From Actinobacteria bacterium HGW-Actinobacteria-5 (lineage in GTDB: Bacteria > Actinomycetota > Actinomycetes > Propionibacteriales > Propionibacteriaceae), in assembly GCA_002843035.1 (NCBI GenBank), contig PHEV01000010.1:1-38884 (forward strand): a stretch of 38,884 nt of DNA, written 5' to 3'. Below, piece after piece: positions 25,866 through 34,267 of this stretch (position 1 is its first letter; every line of letters starts with the position of its first letter). Below the pieces are notes generated by a model. That model did no database searches, was not told the origin of the DNA, and was given only the letters and a program-made list of their open reading frames with translations. The position numbers and the translations under genes were made by a program.

Positions 25866-25871
25866 TAAGAT
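25866..25871 (+). promoter_or_regulatory. Predicted def -10 box
   Basis: TAAGAT, 29 nt before the def ATG, with an AGGAG between them. This promoter gives a short leader with a ribosome binding site, unlike the leaderless promoters elsewhere in the window. Confidence 0.5.
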
Positions 25872-25900
25872 GTCGCACCGGAGAACAGGAGCGCTCAGGT

Positions 25901-26491
25901 ATGGGGATCGAGGAGTTGACCAGCGGCGGAACGCTGCTTCGGATCACGCGGTGGGGAGAACCTGTGATGCACGCGAAGACCCGCCCGGTGACCGACTTCA
26001 ACGACGACCTCCGCACCCTGGTCCGGAACATGTTCGCCACCATGGAGGTCGCCCGCGGGGTCGGGCTCGCCGCGACCCAGGTGGGCTCCGACCTGTCGCT
26101 GTTCATCTACGACTGCCCCGACGCCGACGAGATCAACCGCGTGGGGGCGATCTGCAACCCGGTCGTCACCCTTCCCGAGGGCGACTCCCGCAACCTGGAG
26201 TCGGCCGAGGAGGGCTGCCTGTCGCTGCCCGGCGCGTTCCAGCCGCTGGCCCGGCCCGACAAGGCCACCTGCACCGGCGTCGACCCGTGGGGCCAGCCGG
26301 TGACCGTGCACGGCACCGGCCTGCTGGCGCGCTGCCTCCAGCACGAGACCGACCACCTCAACGGGACCGTCTTCGGCGACCGGCTCTCGAACCGGCTGCG
26401 CCGGAAGCTGTACGCCCAGCACGAGGAACTCGCGCACCTCTACCCTGCTGAATGGCCCCTGGTACCGCGGAAGACCTCCGCGGGCGAGTAG
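25901..26491 (+). CDS. def: Peptide deformylase
   Basis: 196 residues. It removes the formyl group from nascent proteins. All three motifs are intact: GVGLAATQ, EGCLSLPG (metal Cys) and HETDHLNG (two metal His and the catalytic Glu). The C-terminal ~30 residues are basic and extended (NRLRRKLYAQHEEL). The ATG start follows AGGAG at a longish spacing of ~11 nt. Ends 3 bp from the convergent SpoU gene. In many actinomycetes there is a second def with fmt; this one stands alone. Confidence 0.96.
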   Translation: MGIEELTSGGTLLRITRWGEPVMHAKTRPVTDFNDDLRTLVRNMFATMEVARGVGLAATQVGSDLSLFIYDCPDADEINRVGAICNPVVTLPEGDSRNLESAEEGCLSLPGAFQPLARPDKATCTGVDPWGQPVTVHGTGLLARCLQHETDHLNGTVFGDRLSNRLRRKLYAQHEELAHLYPAEWPLVPRKTSAGE

Positions 26492-26494
26492 CCC

Positions 26495-27298
26495 TCAGGC
26501 CAGCACGTAGCCGGCGATCGCGCTGGCCGCGGCCACATTGAGCGAGTCGACCCCGGCCCGCATCGGGATCCGCACCACGGCGTCCGCGGACGCCACCCAG
26601 CTCCGGCTCAGCCCATGACCTTCGGTGCCGAGCAGAACCGCCAGCCGGTCGTCAGGACCCAGCGAGCCCGCGAACGTGGCCAGGTCCACCGCGTCGTCCC
26701 GCAGGGCGAGCGCCGCCACCCGGAACCCCGCCTCCCGCAGCAGCGGACCGATCGGGACCCCGGCGTCGAGGCGCGCCCACGGCAGGGAGAAGACCGTGCC
26801 CATCGACACCTTGATCGAGCGTCGGTACAGCGGGTCGGCGCAATGGGCGCTGACCAGCATCCCGTCCCAGCCGAGGCCCGCAGCGTTCCGGATGATCGCC
26901 CCGACGTTGGTGTGGTCGACCAGGTCCTCCAGCACCATCACCCGCCGGCCGGCGAGCACGTCCGCGACGCTGTGCCGGGCCACCCGGTACAACGAGCCCA
27001 GAGCACCGCGGTGCACGTGGAAACCGGTGACCTGCTCGGCCAGCGCCTCGCTGACCAGGTAGACCGGCACGTCCAGCGGGTCGAGCACATCGGCGAGCCC
27101 TTCCAGCCAGCGCTCGGCGAGCAGGAACGACCGCGCGGGGAACCCGGCCTCGAGCGCGCGGCGGATCACCGTACTGCCCTCGGCGATGAAGATGCCCTGC
27201 TCGGTCTCGAGCAACCGGCGCAAGCTCGCCTCCCGCAGCCCCACGTAGTCGGCCAGCCGCGGGTCGTCGGCGGTCTCGATCGGGATCACAGTGGCCAC
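26495..27298 (-). CDS. SpoU/TrmH family RNA 2'-O-methyltransferase
   Basis: 267 residues. An N-terminal substrate-binding domain (~25-110, GIFIAEGSTVIRRAL) is followed by a SPOUT knot domain with motif 1 NVGAIIRNAAGLG, motif 2 LLGTEGHGLS and motif 3 IPMRAGVDSLNVAAASAI. It transfers a methyl group from SAM to a 2'-hydroxyl in rRNA or tRNA; the target nucleotide cannot be read from sequence. GTG start with TAGAAT exactly 6 nt upstream, so probably leaderless. Divergent from the SBF-like transporter. Confidence 0.93.
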   Translation of the reverse strand: MATVIPIETADDPRLADYVGLREASLRRLLETEQGIFIAEGSTVIRRALEAGFPARSFLLAERWLEGLADVLDPLDVPVYLVSEALAEQVTGFHVHRGALGSLYRVARHSVADVLAGRRVMVLEDLVDHTNVGAIIRNAAGLGWDGMLVSAHCADPLYRRSIKVSMGTVFSLPWARLDAGVPIGPLLREAGFRVAALALRDDAVDLATFAGSLGPDDRLAVLLGTEGHGLSRSWVASADAVVRIPMRAGVDSLNVAAASAIAGYVLA

Positions 27299-27304
27299 GC
27301 CGAG

Positions 27305-27310
27305 ATTCTA
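27305..27310 (-). promoter_or_regulatory. -10 box of a probable leaderless SpoU-gene promoter
   Basis: TAGAAT on the minus strand with 6 nt to the GTG at 27298. Confidence 0.6.
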
Positions 27311-27349
27311 GGGACGCCGGCCCGGTCACTCCGGGCCGGGCCCGAGGCC

Positions 27350-27355
27350 TAGGAT
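27350..27355 (+). promoter_or_regulatory. -10 box of the SBF-like transporter gene
   Basis: TAGGAT with 8 nt to the ATG at 27364. No ribosome binding site, so probably leaderless or nearly so. Confidence 0.5.
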
Positions 27356-27363
27356 GAGCCGCG

Positions 27364-28353
27364 ATGTCCTGGCTCTCCCGTCTCCCGATCGACAAGTTCC
27401 TGCTCGCCATCATCACGGCGGCGGTGCTGGCGTCGGTCTTCCCCGCGACCGGGGTCTGGGTGGACGTGCTCGACGTGGCCACAACGATCGCGATCGGCCT
27501 GCTGTTCTTCCTCTACGGCGCTCGGCTCAGCCCCTCGGAGACCCTCGCCGGCCTGCGGCACTGGCGCCTGCACGTGACGATCCTCTCGTTCACCTACCTG
27601 CTGTTTCCGGTACTCGGCCTGGCGATCGTGGCGATCGTCGGCCCGACTGTTGGGCCCAGCCTCAGCTCAGGACTGCTCTACCTGACCCTGGTGCCGTCCA
27701 CCGTGCAGTCATCGATCGCGTTCACCTCGATCGCGAAGGGCAACGTCGCCGGTGCCGTGGTGAGTGCCTCGGCGTCCAACATCCTCAGCGTGTTCCTCAC
27801 CCCCGCCCTGGCCTGGCTGCTGATGAGCAACACCGGACGGGTGGAGTTCACCACCTCCACGATCGTCGACATCATGCTGCAGCTGTTTCTGCCGTTCGTG
27901 GCCGGCCAGCTCTCCCGGCACTGGACGGCCCGCTTCGTGAATGCGCACCCTCAGCTGAAGCTCGTCGACCGCGGTTCGATCGTCCTGGTCGTCTACTCCG
28001 CGTTCTCTGCGGGCATGCGCGAAGGCATGTGGACGCAGACCTCGTGGACCTCGCTCCTGGTCGTGCTGGGCGTCTGTGTCGTGATCCTCGCGATCATGCT
28101 CGGCCTCACCTGGTGGACGGCGCGCCGGCTCGGCTTCAACCGCCCGGACGCGATCGCGATCCAGTTCTGCGGCACGAAGAAGTCCCTTGCCAGCGGGCTG
28201 CCGATGGCGGGCGTCCTGTTCGCGGGCCAGCCGCTGGGGCTGCTGATGTTGCCGCTGGTGCTGTTCCACCAGGCGCAGCTGATGGCCTGCTCGGCCCTCG
28301 CCGGACGGTACGCCCGGCACTCAGCGGAAGCGGAGGTCGGCGAACACGGGTGA
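27364..28353 (+). CDS. Bile acid:sodium symporter-family (YfeH/SLC10A7-like) transporter
   Basis: 329 residues, about ten hydrophobic helices. Family signs are LLFFLYGARLSP in helix 2, the LVPSTVQSSIAFTSIAKGN motif and FCGTKKSLASGLPMAG near the C-terminus, matching the YfeH-type branch. These are inner-membrane sodium-coupled carriers; for this branch the substrate is unsettled, so bile acid transport should not be assumed. Its last 33 bp overlap the 3' end of the convergent EEP lipoprotein gene. Confidence 0.9.
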   Translation: MSWLSRLPIDKFLLAIITAAVLASVFPATGVWVDVLDVATTIAIGLLFFLYGARLSPSETLAGLRHWRLHVTILSFTYLLFPVLGLAIVAIVGPTVGPSLSSGLLYLTLVPSTVQSSIAFTSIAKGNVAGAVVSASASNILSVFLTPALAWLLMSNTGRVEFTTSTIVDIMLQLFLPFVAGQLSRHWTARFVNAHPQLKLVDRGSIVLVVYSAFSAGMREGMWTQTSWTSLLVVLGVCVVILAIMLGLTWWTARRLGFNRPDAIAIQFCGTKKSLASGLPMAGVLFAGQPLGLLMLPLVLFHQAQLMACSALAGRYARHSAEAEVGEHG

Positions 28354-29337
28354 GTGGTCGGACGGGACGATCCCCGTCCAGGTCGGCACCCGGAGGCCGC
28401 GAACCCGCTGCCAACCCACCCCGGGACCGGACAGCACCGCCCACGCGCGCACCGTCGTCCCCTTCGGCACCCAGACGTAGTCGATCCGCCGATCGGTGCG
28501 CCGCACGACCTTCGCGACCTCCACGCCTGCGACGCGTGCCGTCATCTGCTGCAGCGAACTCGCCCGCGGCACGTCCGAGGCGTCCTTCTCCGCGACCCGG
28601 CGCGCGTCCACGAGCCCGGCCGCAACGAGCTTGTCGAGGTGGTCGCGATACACCGGCCGGGTCTCGTCGTCGCGGGCGTTGAAGTCGCCCAGCAGCACGA
28701 GTGGCTCGTGCAGCCCCGGGTCGAGCCTTCCGAACAGGTCGACGAGCCGGTCGATCGCCAGCGAACGCGTCGCCGCGAGTTGCGGCGACTGCCACGCGTG
28801 GGCGTGCAGGTTCAGCACCAGCGCGGTGCGTCCGGACCCACGGTCGCGCACCCGGACCCAGTCGACGTAGCGGTCCAGGATCGCGCCCTGCTCGCCGGCG
28901 GTGTTCACCCGTTCGCTCCCGGACGCGGCGACCGCGAACCGGCTGGTCCGCAGCGCGATCGCGTGGTTGTCCGGCCCGGGCAGCCAGGTGTAGCCGGGCA
29001 GGTGCTGCTCGATCCAGGTCGCGGACTCCGAGCCATTGACGAACTCCTGCAGGCCGACGACGTCGGGATCGGCGAGCTCCACCTTCGCGACCATGCCGGG
29101 AGCACGCGCCATCGGGGTCAGCTCGTCCCGCGCGATCAGTGGGAACCAGTCGTCGGGAACCGGACCACCCAGCACGTTGTAGGTCATCGCCCGCAGCGAC
29201 ATCGCTGGCCCGCCGAGACGGGCGCCGGTGGGCACGGCAGGTGAGGACGGGGCGGCCGCCCCGGCCGGCGTGCAGGCGACGAGGAGAGCACAAGCCAGGA
29301 TGATCGGCCACATCCGACCCCGGCGCCGTCCCTCCAC
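28321..29337 (-). CDS. Secreted lipoprotein of the endonuclease/exonuclease/phosphatase family
   Basis: 338 residues. The N-terminus MEGRRRGRMWPIILACALL ends in the lipobox LVAC, with the lipidated cysteine at residue 22. The EEP fold follows: MTYNVLGG, then the metal glutamate in VVGLQEFVNGS, the N-acid pair in LLGDFNARDD and the closing SDHSPVFADL. EEP enzymes cut phosphodiester or phosphomonoester bonds in nucleic acids, lipids or sugars. Export points to extracellular nucleic acids or phospholipids; which one is open. GTG start with TAGCCT 6 nt upstream. Confidence 0.9.
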   Translation of the reverse strand: MEGRRRGRMWPIILACALLVACTPAGAAAPSSPAVPTGARLGGPAMSLRAMTYNVLGGPVPDDWFPLIARDELTPMARAPGMVAKVELADPDVVGLQEFVNGSESATWIEQHLPGYTWLPGPDNHAIALRTSRFAVAASGSERVNTAGEQGAILDRYVDWVRVRDRGSGRTALVLNLHAHAWQSPQLAATRSLAIDRLVDLFGRLDPGLHEPLVLLGDFNARDDETRPVYRDHLDKLVAAGLVDARRVAEKDASDVPRASSLQQMTARVAGVEVAKVVRRTDRRIDYVWVPKGTTVRAWAVLSGPGVGWQRVRGLRVPTWTGIVPSDHSPVFADLRFR

Positions 29338-29343
29338 GCTCGC

Positions 29344-29349
29344 AGGCTA
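29344..29349 (-). promoter_or_regulatory. -10 box of a probable leaderless EEP-gene promoter
   Basis: TAGCCT on the minus strand with 6 nt to the GTG at 29337. It is back to back with the TetR promoter 28 bp away. Confidence 0.5.
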
Positions 29350-29376
29350 CCTCGCTCCCGAACCCCGACCGCACCG

Positions 29377-29382
29377 TACGAT
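29377..29382 (+). promoter_or_regulatory. -10 box of a probable leaderless TetR-gene promoter
   Basis: TACGAT with 6 nt to the GTG at 29389. No ribosome binding site. Confidence 0.55.
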
Positions 29383-29388
29383 GAGCGC

Positions 29389-29979
29389 GTGAGCCGCCCC
29401 GCCAGGTACGCCAAAGGACTCGCCAAACGCGAGGAGATCCTCAACACCGCCCTCGAGGTGATCGCCCGCACCGGCTACGGCCGCACCTCGGTCCGCGAGC
29501 TGGCCTCGGCGGTGGGGCTGAGCCAGGCCGGGCTGCTGCACTACTTCGCGTCCAAGGAGGAGTTGTTCGCGGAGATCCTGCTCAAGCGCGACCGGGTCGA
29601 CCATGACCGCAGCGAGCCGGAAGCGGGCTCAGAGATCGCGGCGCTGGCCAGCATCGTGCGGCACAACGCCGAGGTTCCCGGGCTGGTGCAGCTGTACGCG
29701 CGGTTCTCGGTGGAGGCCACCGAGCCCGGACACGCCGCGCACGAGGCGTTCGTTCGCCGCTATGCCGAGATCAGGGCCCTGCTCTCGGACGAGATCACCA
29801 CCCGCCAGCAGGCCGGGACGCTCTCGCCCGAGCTGGACGCGCGCAAGGTCGCCAACCTGCTGATCGCCGTGTCCGACGGACTGCAGGCGCAGTGGCTGCT
29901 CGACCCCGACTTCGACATGGCCGACCACCTGGACTACCTGATCGACCTGCTCGGGCTCGGCCGTCCGGCCGAGGGCTGA
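29389..29979 (+). CDS. TetR family transcriptional regulator
   Basis: 196 residues. The N-terminal helix-turn-helix (~15-60) reads EEILNTALEVIARTGYGRTS and LSQAGLLHYFASKEELFAEIL. The C-terminal ligand domain has LYARFSVEATEPGHAAHE, seen in TetR regulators that often sit by sugar-hydrolase genes. Here the divergent neighbour is the EEP lipoprotein, 51 bp away, which makes that gene the first candidate target. No clear palindromic operator was found between the two. It ends 3 bp from the convergent SPFH gene. Confidence 0.93.
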   Translation: MSRPARYAKGLAKREEILNTALEVIARTGYGRTSVRELASAVGLSQAGLLHYFASKEELFAEILLKRDRVDHDRSEPEAGSEIAALASIVRHNAEVPGLVQLYARFSVEATEPGHAAHEAFVRRYAEIRALLSDEITTRQQAGTLSPELDARKVANLLIAVSDGLQAQWLLDPDFDMADHLDYLIDLLGLGRPAEG

Positions 29980-29982
29980 CCG

Positions 29983-31164
29983 CTACTGCTGCGGCTCCGG
30001 TTCGGGCTCGACCGCCGGCGCCGGGTCCTGCGCCACCGGCTCGGGACCGGATGTGATGGCGTTGCCGAGCTCGGTGGCCAGCCGCGCCGCGCGCCGTCCC
30101 TCCAGGGCCTCCGCTTCCGCGATCGCCTTCTTCACCGATTCCGCGGAGTTGGCCTCGTCGACCTTCTTCTGGGCCTCGATCTCGGCGAACACGTCCACCG
30201 GGTCGGGCGCGGAGAACTCGGTCTGCTCGTCCTCCTCGACACCCTTGATGCCGGCCGTCATCGCGTTCCCGGCCACCTGGCCGAGACCCTTCATGGCGTC
30301 GTTCAACTCGCTGGGAATGATCCACACCTTGTTCGACTCCCCGCGGGCGAGGTTCGGCAGCATCCGCATGTACTGGTAGGCCAGCAGCGACTGGGTCGGC
30401 TTGCCCGCGTGGATGGCGTTGAACGTTGTGGTGATCGCCTGCGCCTCGCCCTCCGCGCGCAGCATCGCGGCCTGCCGGTCGGCCTGGGCCCGCAGCACGG
30501 CGGACTCACGTTCGCCCTGGGCACGCAGGATGGAGGCCTCGCGGTCGCCGGAGGCGGACAGGATCATGGACTGCCGCTGGCCCTCGGCGGTCAGGATCGC
30601 AGCCCGCTTGTCACGCTCGGCCCTGGCACCCTTCTCCATCGCGTCCCGGATCGTCGCGGGCGGCTCGATCGAGCGCAGCTCGACGCGGTTCACCTTGATC
30701 CCCCACTTGCCCGTGGCCTCGTCCAGGACGGCCCGCAGCTTCTGGTTGATCTCCTCGCGGCTGGTCAGCGTCTGCTCCAGGTCCAACCCGCCGATGATGT
30801 TGCGCAGCGTGGTCATGGTCAGCTGTTCGATGGCCTGGATGTAGTTCTGGGCCTCGTAGGCGGCCCGTACCGGGTCGACCACCTGGTAGTAGATCACCGA
30901 GTCGATGTTGACCATGAGGTTGTCCTCTGTGATCACGCCCTGCGGCGGGAACGGCACGACGGCCTCACGCATGTCCATCGTGTAGCGCACGGCGTCGATC
31001 ACCGGCACCAACAGGTGCGGACCTGGCTCCAGTGTCCGGCGGAACTTGCCGAGCCGCTCCACCACCCCCACCTGCTGCTGGCGGATGACCCGCACCGCAC
31101 GCAGCAGCACGGTCACGACGACCAGCGCGATCAGGATCCAGAGGATCGCGAAGAAGTACTCCAT
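29983..31164 (-). CDS. SPFH/Band 7 (stomatin/paraslipin-like) membrane protein
   Basis: 393 residues. One N-terminal membrane helix (~3-27) precedes the Band 7 domain (QQQVGVVERLGKFRRTLEPG, then the VDPVRAAYEAQNYIQAIEQL region). A long Ala/Glu/Arg coiled coil (~190-245, AILRAQGERESAVLRAQADR) drives oligomerisation. The C-terminus is a variable acidic Pro-rich tail. Such proteins form ring-like membrane scaffolds implicated in membrane-domain organisation and protease control. It starts 22 bp after NfeD, its usual operon partner. Confidence 0.94.
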   Translation of the reverse strand: MEYFFAILWILIALVVVTVLLRAVRVIRQQQVGVVERLGKFRRTLEPGPHLLVPVIDAVRYTMDMREAVVPFPPQGVITEDNLMVNIDSVIYYQVVDPVRAAYEAQNYIQAIEQLTMTTLRNIIGGLDLEQTLTSREEINQKLRAVLDEATGKWGIKVNRVELRSIEPPATIRDAMEKGARAERDKRAAILTAEGQRQSMILSASGDREASILRAQGERESAVLRAQADRQAAMLRAEGEAQAITTTFNAIHAGKPTQSLLAYQYMRMLPNLARGESNKVWIIPSELNDAMKGLGQVAGNAMTAGIKGVEEDEQTEFSAPDPVDVFAEIEAQKKVDEANSAESVKKAIAEAEALEGRRAARLATELGNAITSGPEPVAQDPAPAVEPEPEPQQ

Positions 31165-31186
31165 AGTCTTTCCTTCCGGGTGGGAT

Positions 31187-31642
31187 TCAGGGCAGGGCCA
31201 GGTTGCGCGGGTACACGATCGCGATCGCGCCGTCGATCCGGTACACCTCGACCTCGGTGCCGGCCGGAATGGTGCCCTCCACGCTGTGGGCGGTCCACAC
31301 CTCGCCCGCGACCTTCACCTCGCCGGTACCGGACGTGATCTCGGTCAGCGCGATGCCAGGGCTCCCGACCATCTTGTCAACGCTCGAGCGGTAGCCCGGC
31401 AGCGCGCGCACCTTCCGCAACAGGGTGGGACGCGCCAGGGCGAGCATCGCCACCGCGACGACCACAGCCCCGGCGATCTGCACCCACAGCACGCCGGGGA
31501 ACGCGAGAGCGACCAGGCCGCCGGCGAGCGCGCCGGAGGCCAGCATCAGCAGGGTGAAGTCCAGGGTCATCAGTTCGGCGACGCCGAGCAGGGCGGCCAG
31601 GGACACCCACAACACCCACAGGTGTTCAGCGAGCCACTCCAT
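31187..31642 (-). CDS. NfeD family membrane protein (short form)
   Basis: 151 residues. Two or three hydrophobic helices (~5-85, with VSLAALLGVAELMTLDFTLL) are followed by a soluble OB-fold domain (~90-151, VGSPGIALTEITSGTGEVKV). It lacks the ClpP-like protease domain of long NfeD proteins. Short NfeD partners SPFH proteins in the membrane. ATG start with AGGAAGG 9 nt upstream. First gene of the NfeD-SPFH operon. Confidence 0.92.
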   Translation of the reverse strand: MEWLAEHLWVLWVSLAALLGVAELMTLDFTLLMLASGALAGGLVALAFPGVLWVQIAGAVVVAVAMLALARPTLLRKVRALPGYRSSVDKMVGSPGIALTEITSGTGEVKVAGEVWTAHSVEGTIPAGTEVEVYRIDGAIAIVYPRNLALP

Positions 31643-31719
31643 TGCGCATCACCTTCCTGCCCCCATCATGCCAAGTACCCCGAAGAGTTCCCGGTCTTCC
31701 CGCAGATCCGGTCCGCCGT

Positions 31720-32538
31720 TCAGGCCAGGCGCGCCGGCGGTGGCCGGTGCGCAGCCCGGGCTGCGGCCCGCGCCGACCAGCGCCCGTCGGTATGGCTGAT
31801 GTCGAGCAGGATGTCGAAGGTCGCGCTCAGCCGCGGGCTGGTCAGCACCTCGCCGATCGGCCCGGCCGCGACGATCCGGCCATGCTTGAGCAGCAGCGCG
31901 TGAGTGATCCCGATCGGGATCTCCTCGACGTGGTGGGTGACCAGGACGGTTGCGGGAGCGAACGGATCGGAGCAGATCTCCGACAACGTCCCGACCAGCG
32001 CCTCGCGTCCGGTCAGGTCGAGTCCCGCCGCAGGCTCGTCCAGCAGCAGCAGTTCGGGATCGGTCATCAACGCGCGGGCGATCTGAACCCGCTTGCGCTC
32101 CCCCTCGCTGAGGGTGCCGAACGTGCGGTCCGAGAGGTGGTCGACCTGCAGCTGCTGCATCAGCAGCCTGGCCCGGTCGTGGTCGAGCTCGTCGTAGGCC
32201 TCACGCCAGCGTCCCATCACGGCGTAGGCGGCCGAGACCACGACGTCGGAGACGCGTTCGGTGCGCGGGATCCGGTCGGCGAGCGCTGCGGAGGTCACCC
32301 CGATCCGGGGACGCAACTCGAAGACGTCCACCCCTCCGAGCGTCTCGCCGAGGATCGACGCCCTACCCCTGGACGGGTGCCACTGCGCGCTGAGCACCTG
32401 CAGCATGGTGGTCTTGCCGGCACCGTTGGGGCCGATCACCACCCAGCGCTCGCCCTCCTCCACCGTCCAGCTCACGTCGTTGAGCAGGGTCGCCCCGGAA
32501 CGGACGATCGAAACACCCTGCAACTCGACGACGCTCAT
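31720..32538 (-). CDS. ABC transporter ATP-binding protein (solo, ModF/YlmA-like)
   Basis: 272 residues, one ATPase domain: Walker A GPNGAGKTT, signature LSEGERKRVQIARAL, Walker B LLLLDEPAAGLDL and the switch histidine in VLVTHHVEEIP. The C-terminal ~25 residues are Arg/Ala/Pro rich. No permease or binding-protein gene is nearby. Its closest look is to stand-alone ATPases of the YlmA/ModF kind, so it may pair with a distant permease or act outside transport. ATG start without a ribosome binding site; TAAGTT lies 7 nt upstream. Confidence 0.92.
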   Translation of the reverse strand: MSVVELQGVSIVRSGATLLNDVSWTVEEGERWVVIGPNGAGKTTMLQVLSAQWHPSRGRASILGETLGGVDVFELRPRIGVTSAALADRIPRTERVSDVVVSAAYAVMGRWREAYDELDHDRARLLMQQLQVDHLSDRTFGTLSEGERKRVQIARALMTDPELLLLDEPAAGLDLTGREALVGTLSEICSDPFAPATVLVTHHVEEIPIGITHALLLKHGRIVAAGPIGEVLTSPRLSATFDILLDISHTDGRWSARAAARAAHRPPPARLA

Positions 32539-32545
32539 GCGGCCA

Positions 32546-32551
32546 AACTTA
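32546..32551 (-). promoter_or_regulatory. -10 box of a probable leaderless ABC-gene promoter
   Basis: TAAGTT on the minus strand with 7 nt to the ATG at 32538. Confidence 0.5.
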
Positions 32552-32601
32552 CCGATTCCCGCGCGCCGAACCGTCGTGTACGCGCGGGGATCCCTCCGAA
32601 G

Positions 32602-33372
32602 TCAGGCGCCGGTTGAGTGCAGGCCGCCGTCGACGTGGATCATCTCGCCGGTTGTGGCGGGGAACCAGTCGCTGAGCAGGGCGACCACCGCCTTCGCGGT
32701 CGGGTCGAGATCCCGGGGATCCCAGCCGAGTGGCGCCCGGGTTCCCCAGATCGCGTTGAACTCCTCCGAGCCCGGAATGGCCTTCTTCGCGATGGTCTCC
32801 AGCGGGCCGGCGGCCACCAGGTTGCAGCGGACGCCGTCAGGCCCGAGGTAGCGGGCGAGGTAGCGCGACGTGCTCTCCAGTGCGGCCTTCGACACGCCCA
32901 TCCAGTCGTAGGTGGGCCAGGAGACGGTCGCGTCGAAGGTCATCCCCACGATCGAGGCCTTCTCCGCGAACAGCGGCTTGCACGCCATGGCCAGGCTGAC
33001 CAGGGAGTACGCAGAGACGTGCACGGAGAAGCCGACGTCGCTGAACGGCGTCGAGAGGAACTTGCCGCCCAGGGCGGTCTCCGGGTTCGCGAAGGCGATC
33101 GAGTGCACGACGCCGTCCAGGTGGTCGAAGTGCTCGCCGAGACGGTCGGCGAGGGTCTCGAGGTGCTCGGCGTTGCTCACGTCCAGCTCCAGCAGTGGCG
33201 GCTCGGGATCGAGCCGGCGCAGCACGCGGGCGGTGAGGCTCATCGCACGGCCGAAGTTCGACACCACGACGTTGGCGCCCTCCGCCTGGGCGATCTCGAC
33301 CACGCGGTAGCCGATCGAGGTGTTCATCGTCACCCCGGCGACCAGGATGTTCTTTCCCTCCAGGATTCCCAT
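32602..33372 (-). CDS. fabI: NADH-dependent enoyl-ACP reductase (InhA-type)
   Basis: 256 residues, short-chain dehydrogenase fold. The enoyl-reductase form of the cofactor motif is VAGVTMNTSIGYRVVEIAQ. The catalytic pair is Y155 and K162 in the stretch TYDWMGVSKAALES, matching Y158/K165 of mycobacterial InhA in its FDxxxxxPxYxWMxxxK context. It catalyses the last reduction of each type II fatty-acid elongation cycle and is the class targeted by isoniazid adducts and triclosan. ATG start with GAGGGG upstream, 11 bp after fabG, the same order as mabA-inhA. Confidence 0.94.
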   Translation of the reverse strand: MGILEGKNILVAGVTMNTSIGYRVVEIAQAEGANVVVSNFGRAMSLTARVLRRLDPEPPLLELDVSNAEHLETLADRLGEHFDHLDGVVHSIAFANPETALGGKFLSTPFSDVGFSVHVSAYSLVSLAMACKPLFAEKASIVGMTFDATVSWPTYDWMGVSKAALESTSRYLARYLGPDGVRCNLVAAGPLETIAKKAIPGSEEFNAIWGTRAPLGWDPRDLDPTAKAVVALLSDWFPATTGEMIHVDGGLHSTGA

Positions 33373-33383
33373 GTCGATGCCCC

Positions 33384-34112
33384 TCAGTGGCCCATGCCGA
33401 GGCCGCCGTCGACCGGGATCACGGCGCCGGAGATGAAGCCCGCCTGCTCCGAGGCGAGGAAGGCCACCGCGGAGGCCACCTCGGCCGGCTGGCCCAGCCG
33501 CGCCGCCGGAATGGACGCCAGGTACTTCGCGATCACGTCCTCGGGCAGCACTGCGGTCATGTCAGTCTCGATGAAGCCGGGCGCGACCACGTTGGCGGTG
33601 ACGCCGCGGCTGCCCACCTCACGGGTCAGCGAGCGGGCCATGCCCACCATCGCCGCCTTGGAGGCCGAGTAGTTCACCTGGCCGGCCGATCCGTACAGGC
33701 CGACCACAGAGCCGGTGAACACGATCCGGCCCCATCTGCCCCGGATCATGCTCTTCACGGCCCGCTTCGCGACCCGGAAGGCGCCAGTGAGGTTCACGTT
33801 GATCACCGCGTCCCAGTCCGCGTCCGTCATGCGCAGGATCAGCGTGTCCTTCGTGATCCCGGCGTTCGCGACCAGGATCTCGACCGGGCCGTTCGCCTCC
33901 TCCGCGGCCTGGAACGCGGCCTCGACCTGGTCGGCGTCAGTCACGTTGCAGGTAACGCCGAGGGCGCCCTGCGGAGGCTCGCCGCCCATGTCGAAGCTGG
34001 CCACCCTGTGGCCGGCGGCCAGGAACCGTTCGACGATCGCCGCGCCGATGCCCCGGTTGCCACCGGTCACGACCACGCTGCGGGCAACTTCATTCGTTGA
34101 GGTTTCAGTCAC
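33384..34112 (-). CDS. fabG: 3-oxoacyl-ACP reductase
   Basis: 242 residues. The NADPH motif is VTGGNRGIG, NAGI follows, and the catalytic residues are N107, S135, Y148 and K152 (YSASKAAMVG). The ending FISGAVIPVDGGLGMGH is typical of the FabG1/MabA type. It reduces 3-oxoacyl-ACP in fatty-acid elongation. The GTG at 34112 is preferred over upstream in-frame starts because homology begins near it and TACCGT lies 7 nt before it, with no ribosome binding site. Operon with fabI. Confidence 0.94.
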   Translation of the reverse strand: MTETSTNEVARSVVVTGGNRGIGAAIVERFLAAGHRVASFDMGGEPPQGALGVTCNVTDADQVEAAFQAAEEANGPVEILVANAGITKDTLILRMTDADWDAVINVNLTGAFRVAKRAVKSMIRGRWGRIVFTGSVVGLYGSAGQVNYSASKAAMVGMARSLTREVGSRGVTANVVAPGFIETDMTAVLPEDVIAKYLASIPAARLGQPAEVASAVAFLASEQAGFISGAVIPVDGGLGMGH

Positions 34113-34119
34113 GGCCGCA

Positions 34120-34125
34120 ACGGTA
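34120..34125 (-). promoter_or_regulatory. -10 box of a probable leaderless fabG promoter
   Basis: TACCGT on the minus strand with 7 nt to the fabG GTG. An imperfect palindrome (34182-34198) lies ~57 bp further upstream. Confidence 0.45.
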
Positions 34126-34255
34126 GCGACAACCCTCGCGGCGCGACAGCGCCGACACGGCGGAAGTCCCCATGCCGACATTTGTAGGATCCCGACAATC
34201 TCGACCCGCCGCGGGTCGCGATGGCCCCGGGTGCGGCGGACGCGGGCCCTCGGCC

Positions 34256-34261
34256 TAGTCT
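34256..34261 (+). promoter_or_regulatory. -10 box of a probable leaderless DUF3099 promoter
   Basis: TAGTCT with 6 nt to the GTG at 34268. It would drive the DUF3099-SURF1-META-RlmA run. Confidence 0.5.
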
Positions 34262-34267
34262 TGTGGG

